Positions 27,801 to 36,227 of a stretch of DNA of 64,000 bases are shown piece by piece (position 1 is the first letter of the stretch; each line of letters starts with the position of its first letter). A program made the translations under genes and the position numbers. The stretch comes from Chitinophaga niabensis. GTDB taxonomy: Bacteria > Bacteroidota > Bacteroidia > Chitinophagales > Chitinophagaceae. The stretch is from assembly GCF_900129465.1 (NCBI RefSeq), contig NZ_FSRA01000001.1, forward strand, positions 1,924,482 to 1,988,481, given 5' to 3'. Below the pieces are notes generated by a model. It did not search any database and was not told the origin of the DNA. It saw nothing but the letters and a program-made list of their open reading frames with translations.

Positions 27801-27951
27801 GGATGTGTTCATGATCACAAATTATACCGGTGCAGATCCGAATGTGAGCACCAATACTGCTGCCAGCAGAGGGTATGGTGGCGCAGGTATTGACTTTGGC
27901 TCACTCGCCAATCCCAGGGGTATCAATTTTGGTTTGAAAGCATCGTTCTAG
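24826..27951 (+). CDS. SusC/RagA-family TonB-linked outer-membrane transporter
   Basis: A 1,041-residue TonB-dependent importer. The signal peptide (cut after VWA20) is followed by a carboxypeptidase-regulatory-like domain (ISGRVLAADDKSPLPGVTI, to about residue 100). A plug domain comes next, with LRGATSIGGNNSPLYVVDGVP and the SusC landmark ILKGPEAAALYGSDGASGAVLITT. A 22-strand-type barrel ends in GLKASF. It imports a large nutrient together with the SusD partner encoded 18 bases downstream. No glycoside hydrolase, protease or anti-sigma gene lies nearby, so the substrate (glycan, peptide or other) cannot be named. A short peptidoglycan-associated regulator, often upstream of such genes, is also absent. 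Confidence 0.95.
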   Translation: MMRCLFSFLLLLGISHAVWAQQMSISGRVLAADDKSPLPGVTIRVQGSPTGTSTNTSGSFIISASRGQVLQFSYIGYITKRVTINADTEILVELETDAQNLKEFVTTAYGISKNARSLGSSVQKVDGEDVAQTQRENFLNGLAGRVAGATVTGTSGAPGSSAQLVLRGATSIGGNNSPLYVVDGVPYDNQSVNQEALIGASNPSGTAFANRNSDYGNRAMDLNPEDIESITILKGPEAAALYGSDGASGAVLITTRKGKAGRSTVSYDNNFRFDKVYRFPKTQRIYSRGLNGVADDNATINPFAFGLMSAYFGPKYADTTTFYDNFGNFFKTGFQQRHSLNFDGGNEKFTFRLSTSWLDQKGTVPNSAFQRGTIRLTGTAKISEKLSMTGTFTYVNSTTDKTSKGAGSYFLTLLTFPADEDARIYQNPDGTRKTLRGGSYTSEFDNPFWDVNKNTAQDKTARVNGSIVANLDLTNWLTLNGTLGVENYTTTGYFLTHPQSRYGFATNGFLSQMDVVANNISGIVRATARKTWGKFGNILTVGTAMEDNNTKTNSFKGERFYEQNFISINNTDPLSRDIRYTDNTARKFRLFGNYEVSYNDILYLSLAGSREGHSYFMSRVVDKNPFFNYGSASLSFVFSDLQPLKELSWLSYGKARLSYATTGKAPFAPYVIDNSMTPQITTGGGFAYGVNGNNFGLEPELTKNLEVGGEFKFMKNRIGVDVAYYILRSSKQILRARSSYGTGFVLKFLNGGEVENKGLEIQLTGSPVRSKDLQWDVLVNFDLNRGKILSMPADLPSYYDSDTWVFGNLRSQSYTGVNTGNLSGYTLRRNSKGQLLINPTTGLPLSNGDFSVVGDRTPDFKVGLVNDITYKQFKLSFNLDFRKGGDVFNGNEYYLYLAGLSERTLDRERTLVIRGVLQDGLEETSKPTPNAVAITPYFRSDYWATTVATEADFIESVDWMRLRDITLQYVLPAAFLKRQHFVKSASVYVTGTDVFMITNYTGADPNVSTNTAASRGYGGAGIDFGSLANPRGINFGLKASF

Positions 27952-27969
27952 TTTTAAAACATCTTAATT

Positions 27970-29640
27970 ATGAAAAGATATATTTTCAATACGCTCATGC
28001 TGTTGTTTGCGGTAATGACCGTAATGACAGGATGTAAAAAATGGCTGGATGTGAACTATGATCCGGCTACGCCGCAGGATCCTGATCCGGCATCCGTATT
28101 CCCTGCACAATTAGCCGGTATTCCCCGCGGTAATCAATATGATGCGCGGTATGTAGGCCGTTATATACAAAACTGGGAAACTTCGCTTACCTCCCGCACT
28201 GCGGATATTGTATGGGACCAGATGGGTTATGCTACAGGTAGCGATGCAAATGGCGATATCTGGCGGCAGTGTTATTTTGGTTTAGGTAAAAACCTGGATT
28301 ATATCATCGCTACCGGGCATACTAAAGCACAATGGGATTATATAGGCGCAGCATATGCATTGAAAGCGTACATGTTCCAGATCACCACAGATCACCATGG
28401 CGAAATAATTTACACGGAAGCCTTCAAAGAAAACACGGCCATCTTCAAATTCGACAGCCAGGATACAGTATATGCAGGTGTTCGCTCGCTTTGTGACTCT
28501 GCCCTGAAATACCTGGCACGTACGGATTTCCCCAACCCTGCAACCAACAGGCTGGCGCGCGGGGATTATGCCTACAATGGTGATAATGCAAAATGGATCA
28601 AGTTCGTATATGGCGTACTGGCACATAACTACAATCACCTGAGCAGAAAATCTACCCTTTATGATCCTGCCAAAGTGATCGAATATTGCGATAAGTCTAT
28701 GACCGTTATTGCGGACGATTTCCTCGTTCCTTTTGATGGCACCAAAAATGATGATACGAATTTCTTTGGCCCTTACAGGGATAACCTCACCTTTCTGCGC
28801 CAGGGGGCTTTCATTGTAAGGTTGCTGGACGGATTTGCGCTTACAGGCAGCCGTGCTTTTGCCAACAGGGACCCAAGGATCAAACATATGCTCTCCGCCT
28901 CCCAGGATACTACTAATGGGAATGGTGGTTATGTAGGTGTGGAACCCGGTATCGGAGATCCTAATGCTGCCTCTACTGTTCCTGCCAACATGCGCAAACG
29001 CGCTGCAGCACCATGGGGAGACAGCATTTATGCAAACCCAAGCGCAGCGGTTTTTACGCCCAATTCCGGTAAATATCTTTTCAAGGATAAGGCTGTGATG
29101 CCCGTAATGACATCAGCTGAGATCTACTTCATTAAAGCAGAAGCCGCTTTCCTGAGCAATAAACTGGATGTTGCGCTGGACGCTTATACAAAAGGGATCA
29201 ATGCACATTTTGATTTCATTAACCGTACCGCAATGCCCCGCGGCGCCAGTACTGTATACAATATATCACCCATCACTGCGCAGGAACGTGCCAGTTACCT
29301 TGCCAGCCCTAACGTGGCTAAAACAACGGCCGCACTTACTTTAACGGATATAATGCTGCAAAAATATATTGCGTTATTTGGCTGGGGCTTTAATGAAACA
29401 TGGGTAGATCTGCGGAAGTATGAATACAACAGGTACATTGCTCCTGGTTCAGTTTTTCCTGTATACCGCACCTTTGCAACACCACAGGCACTGAATGGCC
29501 TCAATAATGGCCAGCTGGTACAAAGGGCCCGCCCGCGTTTCAATTCAGAGTATGTATGGAACCTGGATGAACTGAAAAGGATCCAGGCTGATGCATCAAA
29601 TTATCATACCAAGCCTATCTGGTTTGCAATACCCAACTAA
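27970..29640 (+). CDS. SusD/RagB-family outer-membrane lipoprotein
   Basis: A 556-residue surface lipoprotein that caps the SusC barrel and binds its substrate. The signal ends in MTGC (Cys22). The N-terminal NYDPATPQDPDP and PAQLAG stretch, the TPR-like helices and the C-terminal AEIYFIKAEAAFL segment with FGWGFNETWVDLRKY are typical of the SusD-like_2 type. This branch is common in loci without carbohydrate-active enzymes. It is translated 18 bases after susC and 11 bases before the DUF4397 gene, so the three form one unit. Confidence 0.94.
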   Translation: MKRYIFNTLMLLFAVMTVMTGCKKWLDVNYDPATPQDPDPASVFPAQLAGIPRGNQYDARYVGRYIQNWETSLTSRTADIVWDQMGYATGSDANGDIWRQCYFGLGKNLDYIIATGHTKAQWDYIGAAYALKAYMFQITTDHHGEIIYTEAFKENTAIFKFDSQDTVYAGVRSLCDSALKYLARTDFPNPATNRLARGDYAYNGDNAKWIKFVYGVLAHNYNHLSRKSTLYDPAKVIEYCDKSMTVIADDFLVPFDGTKNDDTNFFGPYRDNLTFLRQGAFIVRLLDGFALTGSRAFANRDPRIKHMLSASQDTTNGNGGYVGVEPGIGDPNAASTVPANMRKRAAAPWGDSIYANPSAAVFTPNSGKYLFKDKAVMPVMTSAEIYFIKAEAAFLSNKLDVALDAYTKGINAHFDFINRTAMPRGASTVYNISPITAQERASYLASPNVAKTTAALTLTDIMLQKYIALFGWGFNETWVDLRKYEYNRYIAPGSVFPVYRTFATPQALNGLNNGQLVQRARPRFNSEYVWNLDELKRIQADASNYHTKPIWFAIPN

Positions 29641-29651
29641 AACCGCAACTC

Positions 29652-30401
29652 ATGAAGCTATCATATATTATCATATTAATTGCGGGTGCAAGCATTGCTT
29701 TAACTGCCTGCAAAAAGAACACCTTCCATGTAACGGAAAGGGATATCATCACTAACACCGCGCTGATAAAGATCGGGTACTTTTCACCGAGCATTAATAA
29801 CCAGGGCATACAACTGAAGATCAATGGTACCAGGGTGAGCAATAACTTTGTGTATCCCATTGCGTTCCCTGGCGGCGGGTTGAACACCGGCGGTTCCAAT
29901 AACAGCGATTATGTAACGGTAACACCAGGTGAAACCACCATCACTTTATCTGTTCCCAAAGTTGGGACTGCAGAGGATTCCGTGCCTGTGCTCACTTTTT
30001 CACAGGCATTGTCTGCCAACAAGAAGTACACCTTCTTTACAACGGATTCGGTACCGAATGTGAGTGGAGTGATTGTTGAAGATGATACGGCGCCTGTAGA
30101 TACAGGTGCGCGCGTTAAGCTCATCAACCTGATCCCAAATGTACCCGCCGTGGATTTTTATCATCGCGGAGTACTGCTGAAGGCAAACGTTAAATTCAAG
30201 GAGGTGACGGAGTATATGAACATCCCCTTTGGCAATGACGTTTGGGCCATCCGCAGAGCTGGTGCCCCCATTACAGAAGCGGTATTGGGTACCCAAACCA
30301 TCAATACCGTGCGGCAGCGGATCTATACCTTCATGGCCAGGGGATGGCAGGGTGGTACAGGTACACTCAACCCGAGGATCTCGGCCATCTTTGTACAATA
30401 A
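29652..30401 (+). CDS. DUF4397 lipoprotein of the Sus locus
   Basis: A 249-residue lipoprotein (ALTAC, Cys20). The body is all-beta: ALIKIGYFSP, QLKINGTRVSNN and the ARVKLINLIPNVPAVDFYHRG segment that marks DUF4397, a domain of unknown function with an Ig-like or transthyretin-like outline. Being third in the operon after SusC and SusD, it is probably an accessory surface substrate-binding or stabilising protein. That is inferred from position only. A strong terminator follows 10 bases after the stop. Confidence 0.85.
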   Translation: MKLSYIIILIAGASIALTACKKNTFHVTERDIITNTALIKIGYFSPSINNQGIQLKINGTRVSNNFVYPIAFPGGGLNTGGSNNSDYVTVTPGETTITLSVPKVGTAEDSVPVLTFSQALSANKKYTFFTTDSVPNVSGVIVEDDTAPVDTGARVKLINLIPNVPAVDFYHRGVLLKANVKFKEVTEYMNIPFGNDVWAIRRAGAPITEAVLGTQTINTVRQRIYTFMARGWQGGTGTLNPRISAIFVQ

Positions 30402-30411
30402 TAATTTCCGG

Positions 30412-30440
30412 CGCCGGGCTTTTTGCCCGGCGTTGTTTTT
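30412..30440 (+). terminator. Terminator of the SusC-SusD-DUF4397 operon
   Basis: CGCCGGGC (30412-30419) pairs with GCCCGGCG (30425-30432) around a five-T loop, then TTGTTTTT. Confidence 0.93.
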
Positions 30441-30447
30441 ATATTTG
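30440..30447 (+). promoter_or_regulatory. -7 box 4 bases before a start codon
   Basis: TATATTTG is a perfect TAnnTTTG. Transcription from it would begin at or within a few bases of the ATG at 30452, giving a leaderless or nearly leaderless mRNA. Confidence 0.5.
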
Positions 30448-30451
30448 TTAC

Positions 30452-30976
30452 ATGAGCTTACGTAGCCAGATCCTCTCTGAAGGTTCAAAAGAAAATGCAC
30501 TGAAAGTTGTCCATTGGATAGGGAATGATCCTGAACGGTTCCGCAACCTCATGGATATTTTCCTGCATGATGAATACCGCGTGGTGCAGCGGGCCTCCTG
30601 GATCATGAGTATAGTGGCTGAAGCACAGCCCGCCTTAATAAAGCCCCATTTAAAGGCGATGGTGGACCGGATGGGTGATGCGGATATACCTGTTGCGGTT
30701 AAACGAAATGTGGTACGTGTGCTGCAGTTTATACCCGTTCCTGAAAAGCTGCAAGGTCCTGTAATGGATTATTGCTTCCGTTTCCTGGAAGACCCGCAGG
30801 AAACCGTGGCCGTAAGAGTATTCTCTATGACTGTGCTCGCTAACCTTGCACAGCAATACCCTGAGATCAAAAATGAGATCATCCTGCTGATAGAAGACCA
30901 ACTGCGCGAAGGCGCCTTGCCTGCGTTTAAAAGCAGGGGAAAGAAAACGTTGAAGTTATTGCAGGGGAAGAAGTAA
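30452..30976 (+). CDS. HEAT-like helical repeat protein
   Basis: A 174-residue cytoplasmic protein starting MSLRSQILSEGSKEN. This start is chosen because longer in-frame starts would run through the preceding terminator hairpin. It is all helical: RVVQRASWIMSIVAE, VKRNVVRVLQFIPVPE and VAVRVFSMTVLANLAQQYPEI look like successive HEAT/armadillo hairpins. The tail is lysine-rich. Such proteins are binding scaffolds; no enzyme motif is present and no partner is indicated. The gene has its own promoter match and converges on infC. Confidence 0.8.
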   Translation: MSLRSQILSEGSKENALKVVHWIGNDPERFRNLMDIFLHDEYRVVQRASWIMSIVAEAQPALIKPHLKAMVDRMGDADIPVAVKRNVVRVLQFIPVPEKLQGPVMDYCFRFLEDPQETVAVRVFSMTVLANLAQQYPEIKNEIILLIEDQLREGALPAFKSRGKKTLKLLQGKK

Positions 30977-31030
30977 ACTTCATGAAAAAGGAAACATTGT
31001 CGCCGCCGGCGCTCCAACATCTCTACCAAA

Positions 31031-31062
31031 ACAAAAAAAAGCCCGAAGCATATGCTCCGGGC
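31031..31062 (-). terminator. Terminator of thrS-infC
   Basis: GCCCG...AGCATATGCT...CGGGC hairpin (31041-31062), followed leftward by eight T (A-run on the plus strand). Confidence 0.88.
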
Positions 31063-31099
31063 CTTCAGGAAATCTATTTCGAATGACACTTAAAAACAC

Positions 31100-31906
31100 T
31101 TAGTTATCTCCCTGCTTATCATCTGCTGCTGGTGGTGGTGGAGGTGGAGGTGCAGGTGGTCTGTTGGCATACTTGATCTCAATCGGCCTTCTTACAGGTG
31201 CGGAGATCGGCCGGGAGGTTGGTGCAGCAGGGGCAGCTGGTTGCTCTGGTGCTTCCTCTCTTGGCACGTATGGCTTAGGTTCTTTCTGTGGTTTCGGCTC
31301 TCTGGGCTCTTTCGCTTCTTTCGGCGTATTAGGCTTTTTCTTAGCACTCTTAGGCGCAAAAATAGCGATCATACGTTTACCTTCCATCAATGGCATCCCT
31401 TCAAGGGCCCCCACTTCTGCAAGACGTTCTGCAAATTTCAACAGGATCAGCTCACCACGTTCTTTGAACATGATTGCCCGTCCTTTGAACTGTACATATG
31501 TTTTAACCTTATTGCCTTCCCGCAGGAATTTCTCGGCATGTTTGGCTTTGAAATCGAAATCGTGATCGTCTGTATTCGGCGTAAAGCGAATTTCCTTCAC
31601 CTCGCTCTTATGAGCATTCGCCTTCATTTCCTTTTCCTTCTTCTTCTTCTCGTAAAGGAATTTGTTATAATCGATGATGCGGCATACAGGAGGGACTGCA
31701 TTTGGGGATATTTCTACCAGGTCCAGTTGCAGGTCTTCAGCCATGCGTAATGCATCATCCGTTCTATAAAGCCCTGGCTCCACGTTATCGCCAACCAGCC
31801 TGACCTCAGGTACACGGATCATTCTGTTTGTACGATGCTCCTGCTGTTGTTCTCTTCTGAAATTAGGGTTTCTGCCCCGGAAGTTTGGTCTTGGTCCTTG
31901 TTGCAT
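31100..31906 (-). CDS. infC: Translation initiation factor IF-3
   Basis: Binds the 30S subunit, keeps 50S off and checks the start codon and initiator tRNA. The 268-residue protein has the IF-3 N-domain (RVPEVRLVGDNVEPGLYRTD, residues about 30-100), the lysine-rich linker (YEKKKKEKEMKANAH) and the C-domain (KEIRFTPNTDDHDFDFKAKH ... GRAIMF). It is about 90 residues longer than the E. coli factor owing to a Pro/Ala/Lys tail ending in a run of seven prolines. It starts with ATG, not the rare ATT used in E. coli. thrS lies 73 bases upstream. The usual followers rpmI and rplT are not there; a terminator and a convergent gene come instead. Confidence 0.95.
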   Translation of the reverse strand: MQQGPRPNFRGRNPNFRREQQQEHRTNRMIRVPEVRLVGDNVEPGLYRTDDALRMAEDLQLDLVEISPNAVPPVCRIIDYNKFLYEKKKKEKEMKANAHKSEVKEIRFTPNTDDHDFDFKAKHAEKFLREGNKVKTYVQFKGRAIMFKERGELILLKFAERLAEVGALEGMPLMEGKRMIAIFAPKSAKKKPNTPKEAKEPREPKPQKEPKPYVPREEAPEQPAAPAAPTSRPISAPVRRPIEIKYANRPPAPPPPPPPAADDKQGDN

Positions 31907-31979
31907 TAAAATGTTGAATTGTTAGATAATAATGATGATAAACGCGGCATATTGAGTTTTATTCTTATAAAACAAATGA

Positions 31980-33923
31980 TCATTCAAAAGGTTTGCGGTT
32001 GGTAACTTCGTCCTGTATCAGGCTTACAAATTCGGCTACGGACATGGCGCCGAGATCTCCTTTGGCCTGCCTGCGTACCGCTACTTTGGCGTCTGATTCT
32101 TCTTTCTCTCCCAGCACCAGCATGTAAGGAACTTTCGCTACTTCCGCATCACGGATCTTTTTCCCGATCTTCTCGCTTCTATCATCAATTTCAGCGCGAA
32201 TTTCCGCTTTTTTTAGCAATTCTGCTACTTTTTCTGTATAAGCCTGGTACTTGTCACTGATCGGCAGCAATTTCACCTGGGTGGGTGTGAGCCATAAAGG
32301 AAATTTACCTGCACAATGTTCTATCAGCACAGCAATGAACCTTTCCAGCGAACCAAACGGCGCGCGGTGGATCATTACAGGACGGTGTATTTTGTTATCA
32401 GCCCCTACGTATTCCAGTTCAAAACGCTCAGGCAGATTGTAATCCACCTGGATGGTACCCAGCTGCCATTTACGGCCCAGGGCATCTTTCACCATGAAGT
32501 CCAGTTTGGGGCCGTAAAATGCCGCCTCTCCATATTCTACCACGGTTTTCAGGCCTTTTTCAGCAGCTGATTCAATGATCGCCTGCTCAGCCAGTTCCCA
32601 GTTCTCGTCTGATCCGATATATTTCGCACGGTCTTCTTTGTCTCTCAGCGAAATTTGTGCCGTATAATTTTCAAAGCCTAAACTTCCAAAAACATACAAC
32701 ACCAGGTCTATCACTTTGCAGAACTCTTCCTTCACCTGGTCCGGACGGCAGAACAGATGTGCATCGTCCTGCGTGAATCCGCGCACACGGGTAAGGCCGT
32801 GTAATTCTCCGTGCTGCTCATAACGGTAAACAGTACCGAACTCTGCAAAACGCACCGGCAGGTCTTTGTAAGACTTGGGAGAAGTTTTATAGATCTCGCA
32901 GTGATGCGGGCAGTTCATGGGCTTCAGCATGAACTCCTCTCCTTCTTCCGGTGTATGAATAGCCTGGAAGCTGTCTTTCCCGTATTTCTCGTAGTGGCCT
33001 GAAGTGATGTACAGGTTCTTGTTCCCGATGTGCGGAGTAACAACCGGCAGGTACCCGCTTTCAATCTGGGCTTTTTGCAGGAAGTTCTGCAGGCGCTCTC
33101 TCAGCATAGCACCTTTGGGAAGCCATAAAGGCAGGCCCAAACCTACTTTCTCAGAGAAGGCAAACAGCTCCAGTTCTTTACCCAGCTTGCGATGGTCGCG
33201 TTTTTTTGCTTCTTCGAGCAGGGTCAGGTATTCATCCAGTTCCTTTTGGGAAGGGAAAGTGATGCCGTAGATGCGGGTCAGCATCTTGTTGTTTTCATTC
33301 CCCAGCCAGTAAGCCCCGGCAATATTGGTGAGTTTCACCGCCTTGATAAAGCCGGTATTGGGAATGTGCGGGCCACGGCAGAGGTCCGTAAAATTGCCCT
33401 GGGTATAAAAAGTGATGGTACCGTCTTCCAGTTTCTGCAAGAGGTCCAGCTTATAAGGATCGTTCTTTTCAGTAAAGTACTTGATAGCGTCTGCCTTGGA
33501 AACATCCTTGCGTACGTATACGCTGTTTAGTTTGGCCAGTTCAGCCATTTTGGCTTCCAGCTTCCGCAGCTCTTCATCTGAGATCTGGCGGCCGTCGAGG
33601 TCCACATCGTAAAAGAAACCGCCGTTTTCCAATGAAGGTCCATAACCGAACTTCACACCCGGGTACAGTGCCTCCAGCGCTTCTGCCATTAAATGCGCAG
33701 AAGAATGCCACATAGTAGCCTTACCGTCCGTATCCACCCACGTGAGCAGTTGTAATGTACCGTCTTGTGTAATGGGGCGGGAAGCGTCTACCACCTGTCC
33801 GTTTACTTTTGCCGCTAAAACTTTGCGGGCTAGGCCTTCGCTGATGGATTTGGCAATGTCCAGTGCTGATACACCCTGTTCATACTGTCGTACTGCGCCA
33901 TCCGGAAATGTAATGTTGATCAT
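31980..33923 (-). CDS. thrS: Threonyl-tRNA synthetase
   Basis: Charges tRNA-Thr. The 647-residue class II enzyme is full length. Its order is a TGS domain ([17 protein letters not shown]), an editing domain ([12 protein letters not shown] ... GPHIPNTG), the catalytic core and an anticodon-binding domain ([20 protein letters not shown]). Motif 2 lies around [16 protein letters not shown], and motif 3 is in [12 protein letters not shown]. The zinc ligands are the Cys of [10 protein letters not shown], the His of DDAHLF and the His of MIHRAP. The start at 33923 is chosen because the TGS domain begins there. It forms an operon with infC. No T-box leader is seen. Confidence 0.97.
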   Translation of the reverse strand: MINITFPDGAVRQYEQGVSALDIAKSISEGLARKVLAAKVNGQVVDASRPITQDGTLQLLTWVDTDGKATMWHSSAHLMAEALEALYPGVKFGYGPSLENGGFFYDVDLDGRQISDEELRKLEAKMAELAKLNSVYVRKDVSKADAIKYFTEKNDPYKLDLLQKLEDGTITFYTQGNFTDLCRGPHIPNTGFIKAVKLTNIAGAYWLGNENNKMLTRIYGITFPSQKELDEYLTLLEEAKKRDHRKLGKELELFAFSEKVGLGLPLWLPKGAMLRERLQNFLQKAQIESGYLPVVTPHIGNKNLYITSGHYEKYGKDSFQAIHTPEEGEEFMLKPMNCPHHCEIYKTSPKSYKDLPVRFAEFGTVYRYEQHGELHGLTRVRGFTQDDAHLFCRPDQVKEEFCKVIDLVLYVFGSLGFENYTAQISLRDKEDRAKYIGSDENWELAEQAIIESAAEKGLKTVVEYGEAAFYGPKLDFMVKDALGRKWQLGTIQVDYNLPERFELEYVGADNKIHRPVMIHRAPFGSLERFIAVLIEHCAGKFPLWLTPTQVKLLPISDKYQAYTEKVAELLKKAEIRAEIDDRSEKIGKKIRDAEVAKVPYMLVLGEKEESDAKVAVRRQAKGDLGAMSVAEFVSLIQDEVTNRKPFE

Positions 33924-33954
33924 AAATCCTGTTCTCAAATAAAATGCATGCGAA

Positions 33955-33993
33955 ATTACGAAATCCATTACGAATTACGAATTACGAATTACG
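33955..33993. repeat. GAATTAC short tandem repeat upstream of thrS
   Basis: The heptamer ATTACGA/GAATTAC is repeated about four times in a row, with an extra degenerate copy, in the 100-base gap between thrS and the next gene. Confidence 0.75.
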
Positions 33994-34023
33994 CTGATTT
34001 GACTGTTATGTGGAAGCACCGGC

Positions 34024-34896
34024 CTATATTTTCATCAACAGGCGGAAAAGGTGGCTGCTGCCATCGTCGTTATCTGCCACCAGTATGAGTTCAGGGGTAT
34101 TTCCTGTTTCCCGCAAACAAATGGACTCTATCTTCTTTTTAAAGAAAACAGGTGAAATACTTTCCAGCGGGATCCATTCATCTGGCCAAACCATGTCTTT
34201 CAGGAGGGCGGCGGAAGCATTCCGGATCAATCCTACCCTGCTCTCTCCTATTGCACCGTCGTCATACACATTGGCCGTATCTTCAGAAGAAGCTGTAAAG
34301 AACAGCCAATCCCTTTCAGGCCACCAGGCAAGGCCGGAAATACCGGTAAAACCGGTCGTTTCCTCCGGCAGGATCAGCTGGCTGTAATGTATACTGGCCG
34401 GGCTTTTCCAGATATCTGTCACGGAGCTGTGGATCAGCGTATTATACGGATGCTCTTTGTGCCCCCTGTTTCCCAGCAGGATGCCTGTACCAAAAGCAGT
34501 GGCCGCTTCTATGTTCAGTTCAGTTAACCCCTCATTACGCAATTGCCGGTAAAAAGGCCCCAGGTCCTCTATTAATGGGGACTCCTGCCCAAAATCCCAG
34601 ATCGCGGCATAGTCCCGCTGCGGAGAGCGTGAGCCGGAGCCCAGCAGCAGCAATGCTTTATTCCCTTCCGTGCCCACAATGGCCAGGCTTTCCCAATCCT
34701 TTTTTTCTTTTTTGGGGATCCTGTATTGATCAGGCCCGGGAATGGGCGTTACACTAACTAAAGCAAAATCATCATCCAGGCAATAGATGCAGCAGGCATC
34801 ATCCCCTGCGATGTAAAAAAGGCCATTATGATATTCAATGCCGGAAGCGGAAGGGATCTCCGGAAATTCAATGGAGGAATGCAGTGAGAGGATCAT
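34024..34896 (-). CDS. Uncharacterised beta-propeller-like protein (DUF6929-like)
   Basis: A 290-residue protein without a signal peptide. Repeating beta-strand segments such as ASGIEYHNGLFYIAGDD, ESLAIVGTEGNKALLLLGSGSR, ISGLAWWPERDWLFFTASSED and KIESICLRETGNTPELILVADND have the rhythm of propeller blades. The closing VADNDDGSSHLFRL resembles the end of phytase-like or DUF6929 proteins. I do not recognise catalytic residues. It is divergent from the uracil-DNA glycosylase gene, with 38 bases between the starts. Confidence 0.72.
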   Translation of the reverse strand: MILSLHSSIEFPEIPSASGIEYHNGLFYIAGDDACCIYCLDDDFALVSVTPIPGPDQYRIPKKEKKDWESLAIVGTEGNKALLLLGSGSRSPQRDYAAIWDFGQESPLIEDLGPFYRQLRNEGLTELNIEAATAFGTGILLGNRGHKEHPYNTLIHSSVTDIWKSPASIHYSQLILPEETTGFTGISGLAWWPERDWLFFTASSEDTANVYDDGAIGESRVGLIRNASAALLKDMVWPDEWIPLESISPVFFKKKIESICLRETGNTPELILVADNDDGSSHLFRLLMKI

Positions 34897-34934
34897 CCGT
34901 CAAACTTAAAATTTTATATCGAAATTGCAGCCCT

Positions 34935-35627
34935 ATGCTTTCATTTGCAGATCATATCATCCGGTTCAATACACAGCTGAACTTTACCGGCAAATTACCT
35001 GCGGGTATCCGCATCATGAACCCTTTCCAGGAACAACCGGGCGTGGTGGAAACCATGACGAAGTTCTACAGGAAATTCTATGGGGACCATCACCCGCGCC
35101 GCATGATCGTGGGTATCAATCCCGGGCGCCTGGGCGCAGGCCTTACAGGGGTTCCTTTCACAGACTCCCACCGGCTCGCAGACCCTTGCGGCATTATCAT
35201 TCCGGGCATCAAAACCTTTGAGCCCTCTTCTGTTTTTGTGTATGATGTGATCGCCGCATATGGCGGCCCCGAAGCCTTCTACAGGGATTTCTACATCGGC
35301 TCCATGTCTCCCCTGGGCTTCACTGCATTAAAACCCGGCGGAAAAGAAGTGAACTACAATTACTACGACAGCAAAGCCTTAACCGCGGCTGTATATGATT
35401 TTATGGTCTCCAATATCCACAAACAACTGGATTTTGGAATGGACCGTTCTGTGGGTTATTGCCTGGGAACGGGTAAAAATGCAGCGTTCCTTACCCAACT
35501 GAATGAGAAGGAACGCTTCTTTAAACAGATTGTGCCGCTGGAGCATCCACGGTTTGTGATGCAATACCGCAACAAACGGAAACAGGAATATATCGATAAA
35601 TACCTCGCCGCTTTCAGTGACTACTGA
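34935..35627 (+). CDS. SMUG-like uracil-DNA glycosylase
   Basis: Base-excision repair enzyme predicted to remove uracil (and probably oxidised pyrimidines) from DNA. The 230-residue protein has the catalytic loop GINPGRLGAGLTGVPFTD, close to the G-M-N-P-G ... T-G-V-P-F motif of SMUG1, and the second loop EHPRF with the conserved His-Pro. Between them are FVYDVIAAYGG and the FYIGSMSPLGF strand. The start MLSFADHII is chosen over a longer form that would overlap the divergent gene. Its last 7 bases overlap the end of the convergent DUF3347 gene. Confidence 0.85.
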   Translation: MLSFADHIIRFNTQLNFTGKLPAGIRIMNPFQEQPGVVETMTKFYRKFYGDHHPRRMIVGINPGRLGAGLTGVPFTDSHRLADPCGIIIPGIKTFEPSSVFVYDVIAAYGGPEAFYRDFYIGSMSPLGFTALKPGGKEVNYNYYDSKALTAAVYDFMVSNIHKQLDFGMDRSVGYCLGTGKNAAFLTQLNEKERFFKQIVPLEHPRFVMQYRNKRKQEYIDKYLAAFSDY

Positions 35628-36211
35628 AAACGCAGCGTATCCGTTACGGACCCGCAGGTAAGCATGGCATCGCCAAAATAAGGGTTCAGGACCTCTGCTT
35701 TATCGCTTAACCAGTAAGCACCTTTATCGTTAAATGCCATAGGGCAATATTGCCGGTAAACGGTACTGCCTTTCAGGCCGGTTGCCTTCACCAGGTCATA
35801 CATCATTTCAGATACCATATTGAAAGACTCCCTGCGTGCATCCAGGCCGCCTTTTTCTATCAGCAGGCCCTGTAATTCTGCCGCGATATCGCCTGCGTTC
35901 ACCTCTAACTGGCTTTCCCGGGCTGAATCCACGCCCAGCCTGGCAATCGGCAGGCTATCCAGGTGCTGTTTCAGGGAAACGGCCGCCAGGTCTGCTGCCA
36001 GGGTATCGGATTTCACCAAAGCGCCGGACAGTTGGTAATAGGCCGTCATGGTCACTTTCAGGGAATCGTAAAATTCATCGGAAAACGGCGCCTGCAGGTC
36101 GCCGGAGGTAGTTTGTGCCGTTGTATCTGCCGAGGAACTGGTGCCAGATTGCTGGCAGGCTGCGAACAGGGCTGCTGTAGCTAAGATCCAAACATATTGA
36201 TTCAAACGCAT
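35621..36211 (-). CDS. DUF3347 lipoprotein
   Basis: A 196-residue lipoprotein (LFAAC, Cys19) with a Ser/Thr-rich spacer followed by a four-helix DUF3347 domain. The C-terminal block YCPMAFNDKGAYWLSD ... VLNPYFGDAMLTCG is the family hallmark, with Cys and Met residues that have been linked to copper handling because the same domain is often found with CusB adaptors. Here it stands alone, away from the metal operon. Its promoter is back-to-back with that of the ABC-F gene. Confidence 0.85.
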   Translation of the reverse strand: MRLNQYVWILATAALFAACQQSGTSSSADTTAQTTSGDLQAPFSDEFYDSLKVTMTAYYQLSGALVKSDTLAADLAAVSLKQHLDSLPIARLGVDSARESQLEVNAGDIAAELQGLLIEKGGLDARRESFNMVSEMMYDLVKATGLKGSTVYRQYCPMAFNDKGAYWLSDKAEVLNPYFGDAMLTCGSVTDTLRFQ

Positions 36212-36227
36212 ACGATATGATTTGAGG

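Noticed and set aside
30242-30451. Longer N-terminus for the HEAT-like gene
   Set aside because: It would cross the Sus operon terminator and overlap the DUF4397 gene; the ATG at 30452 follows a promoter match.
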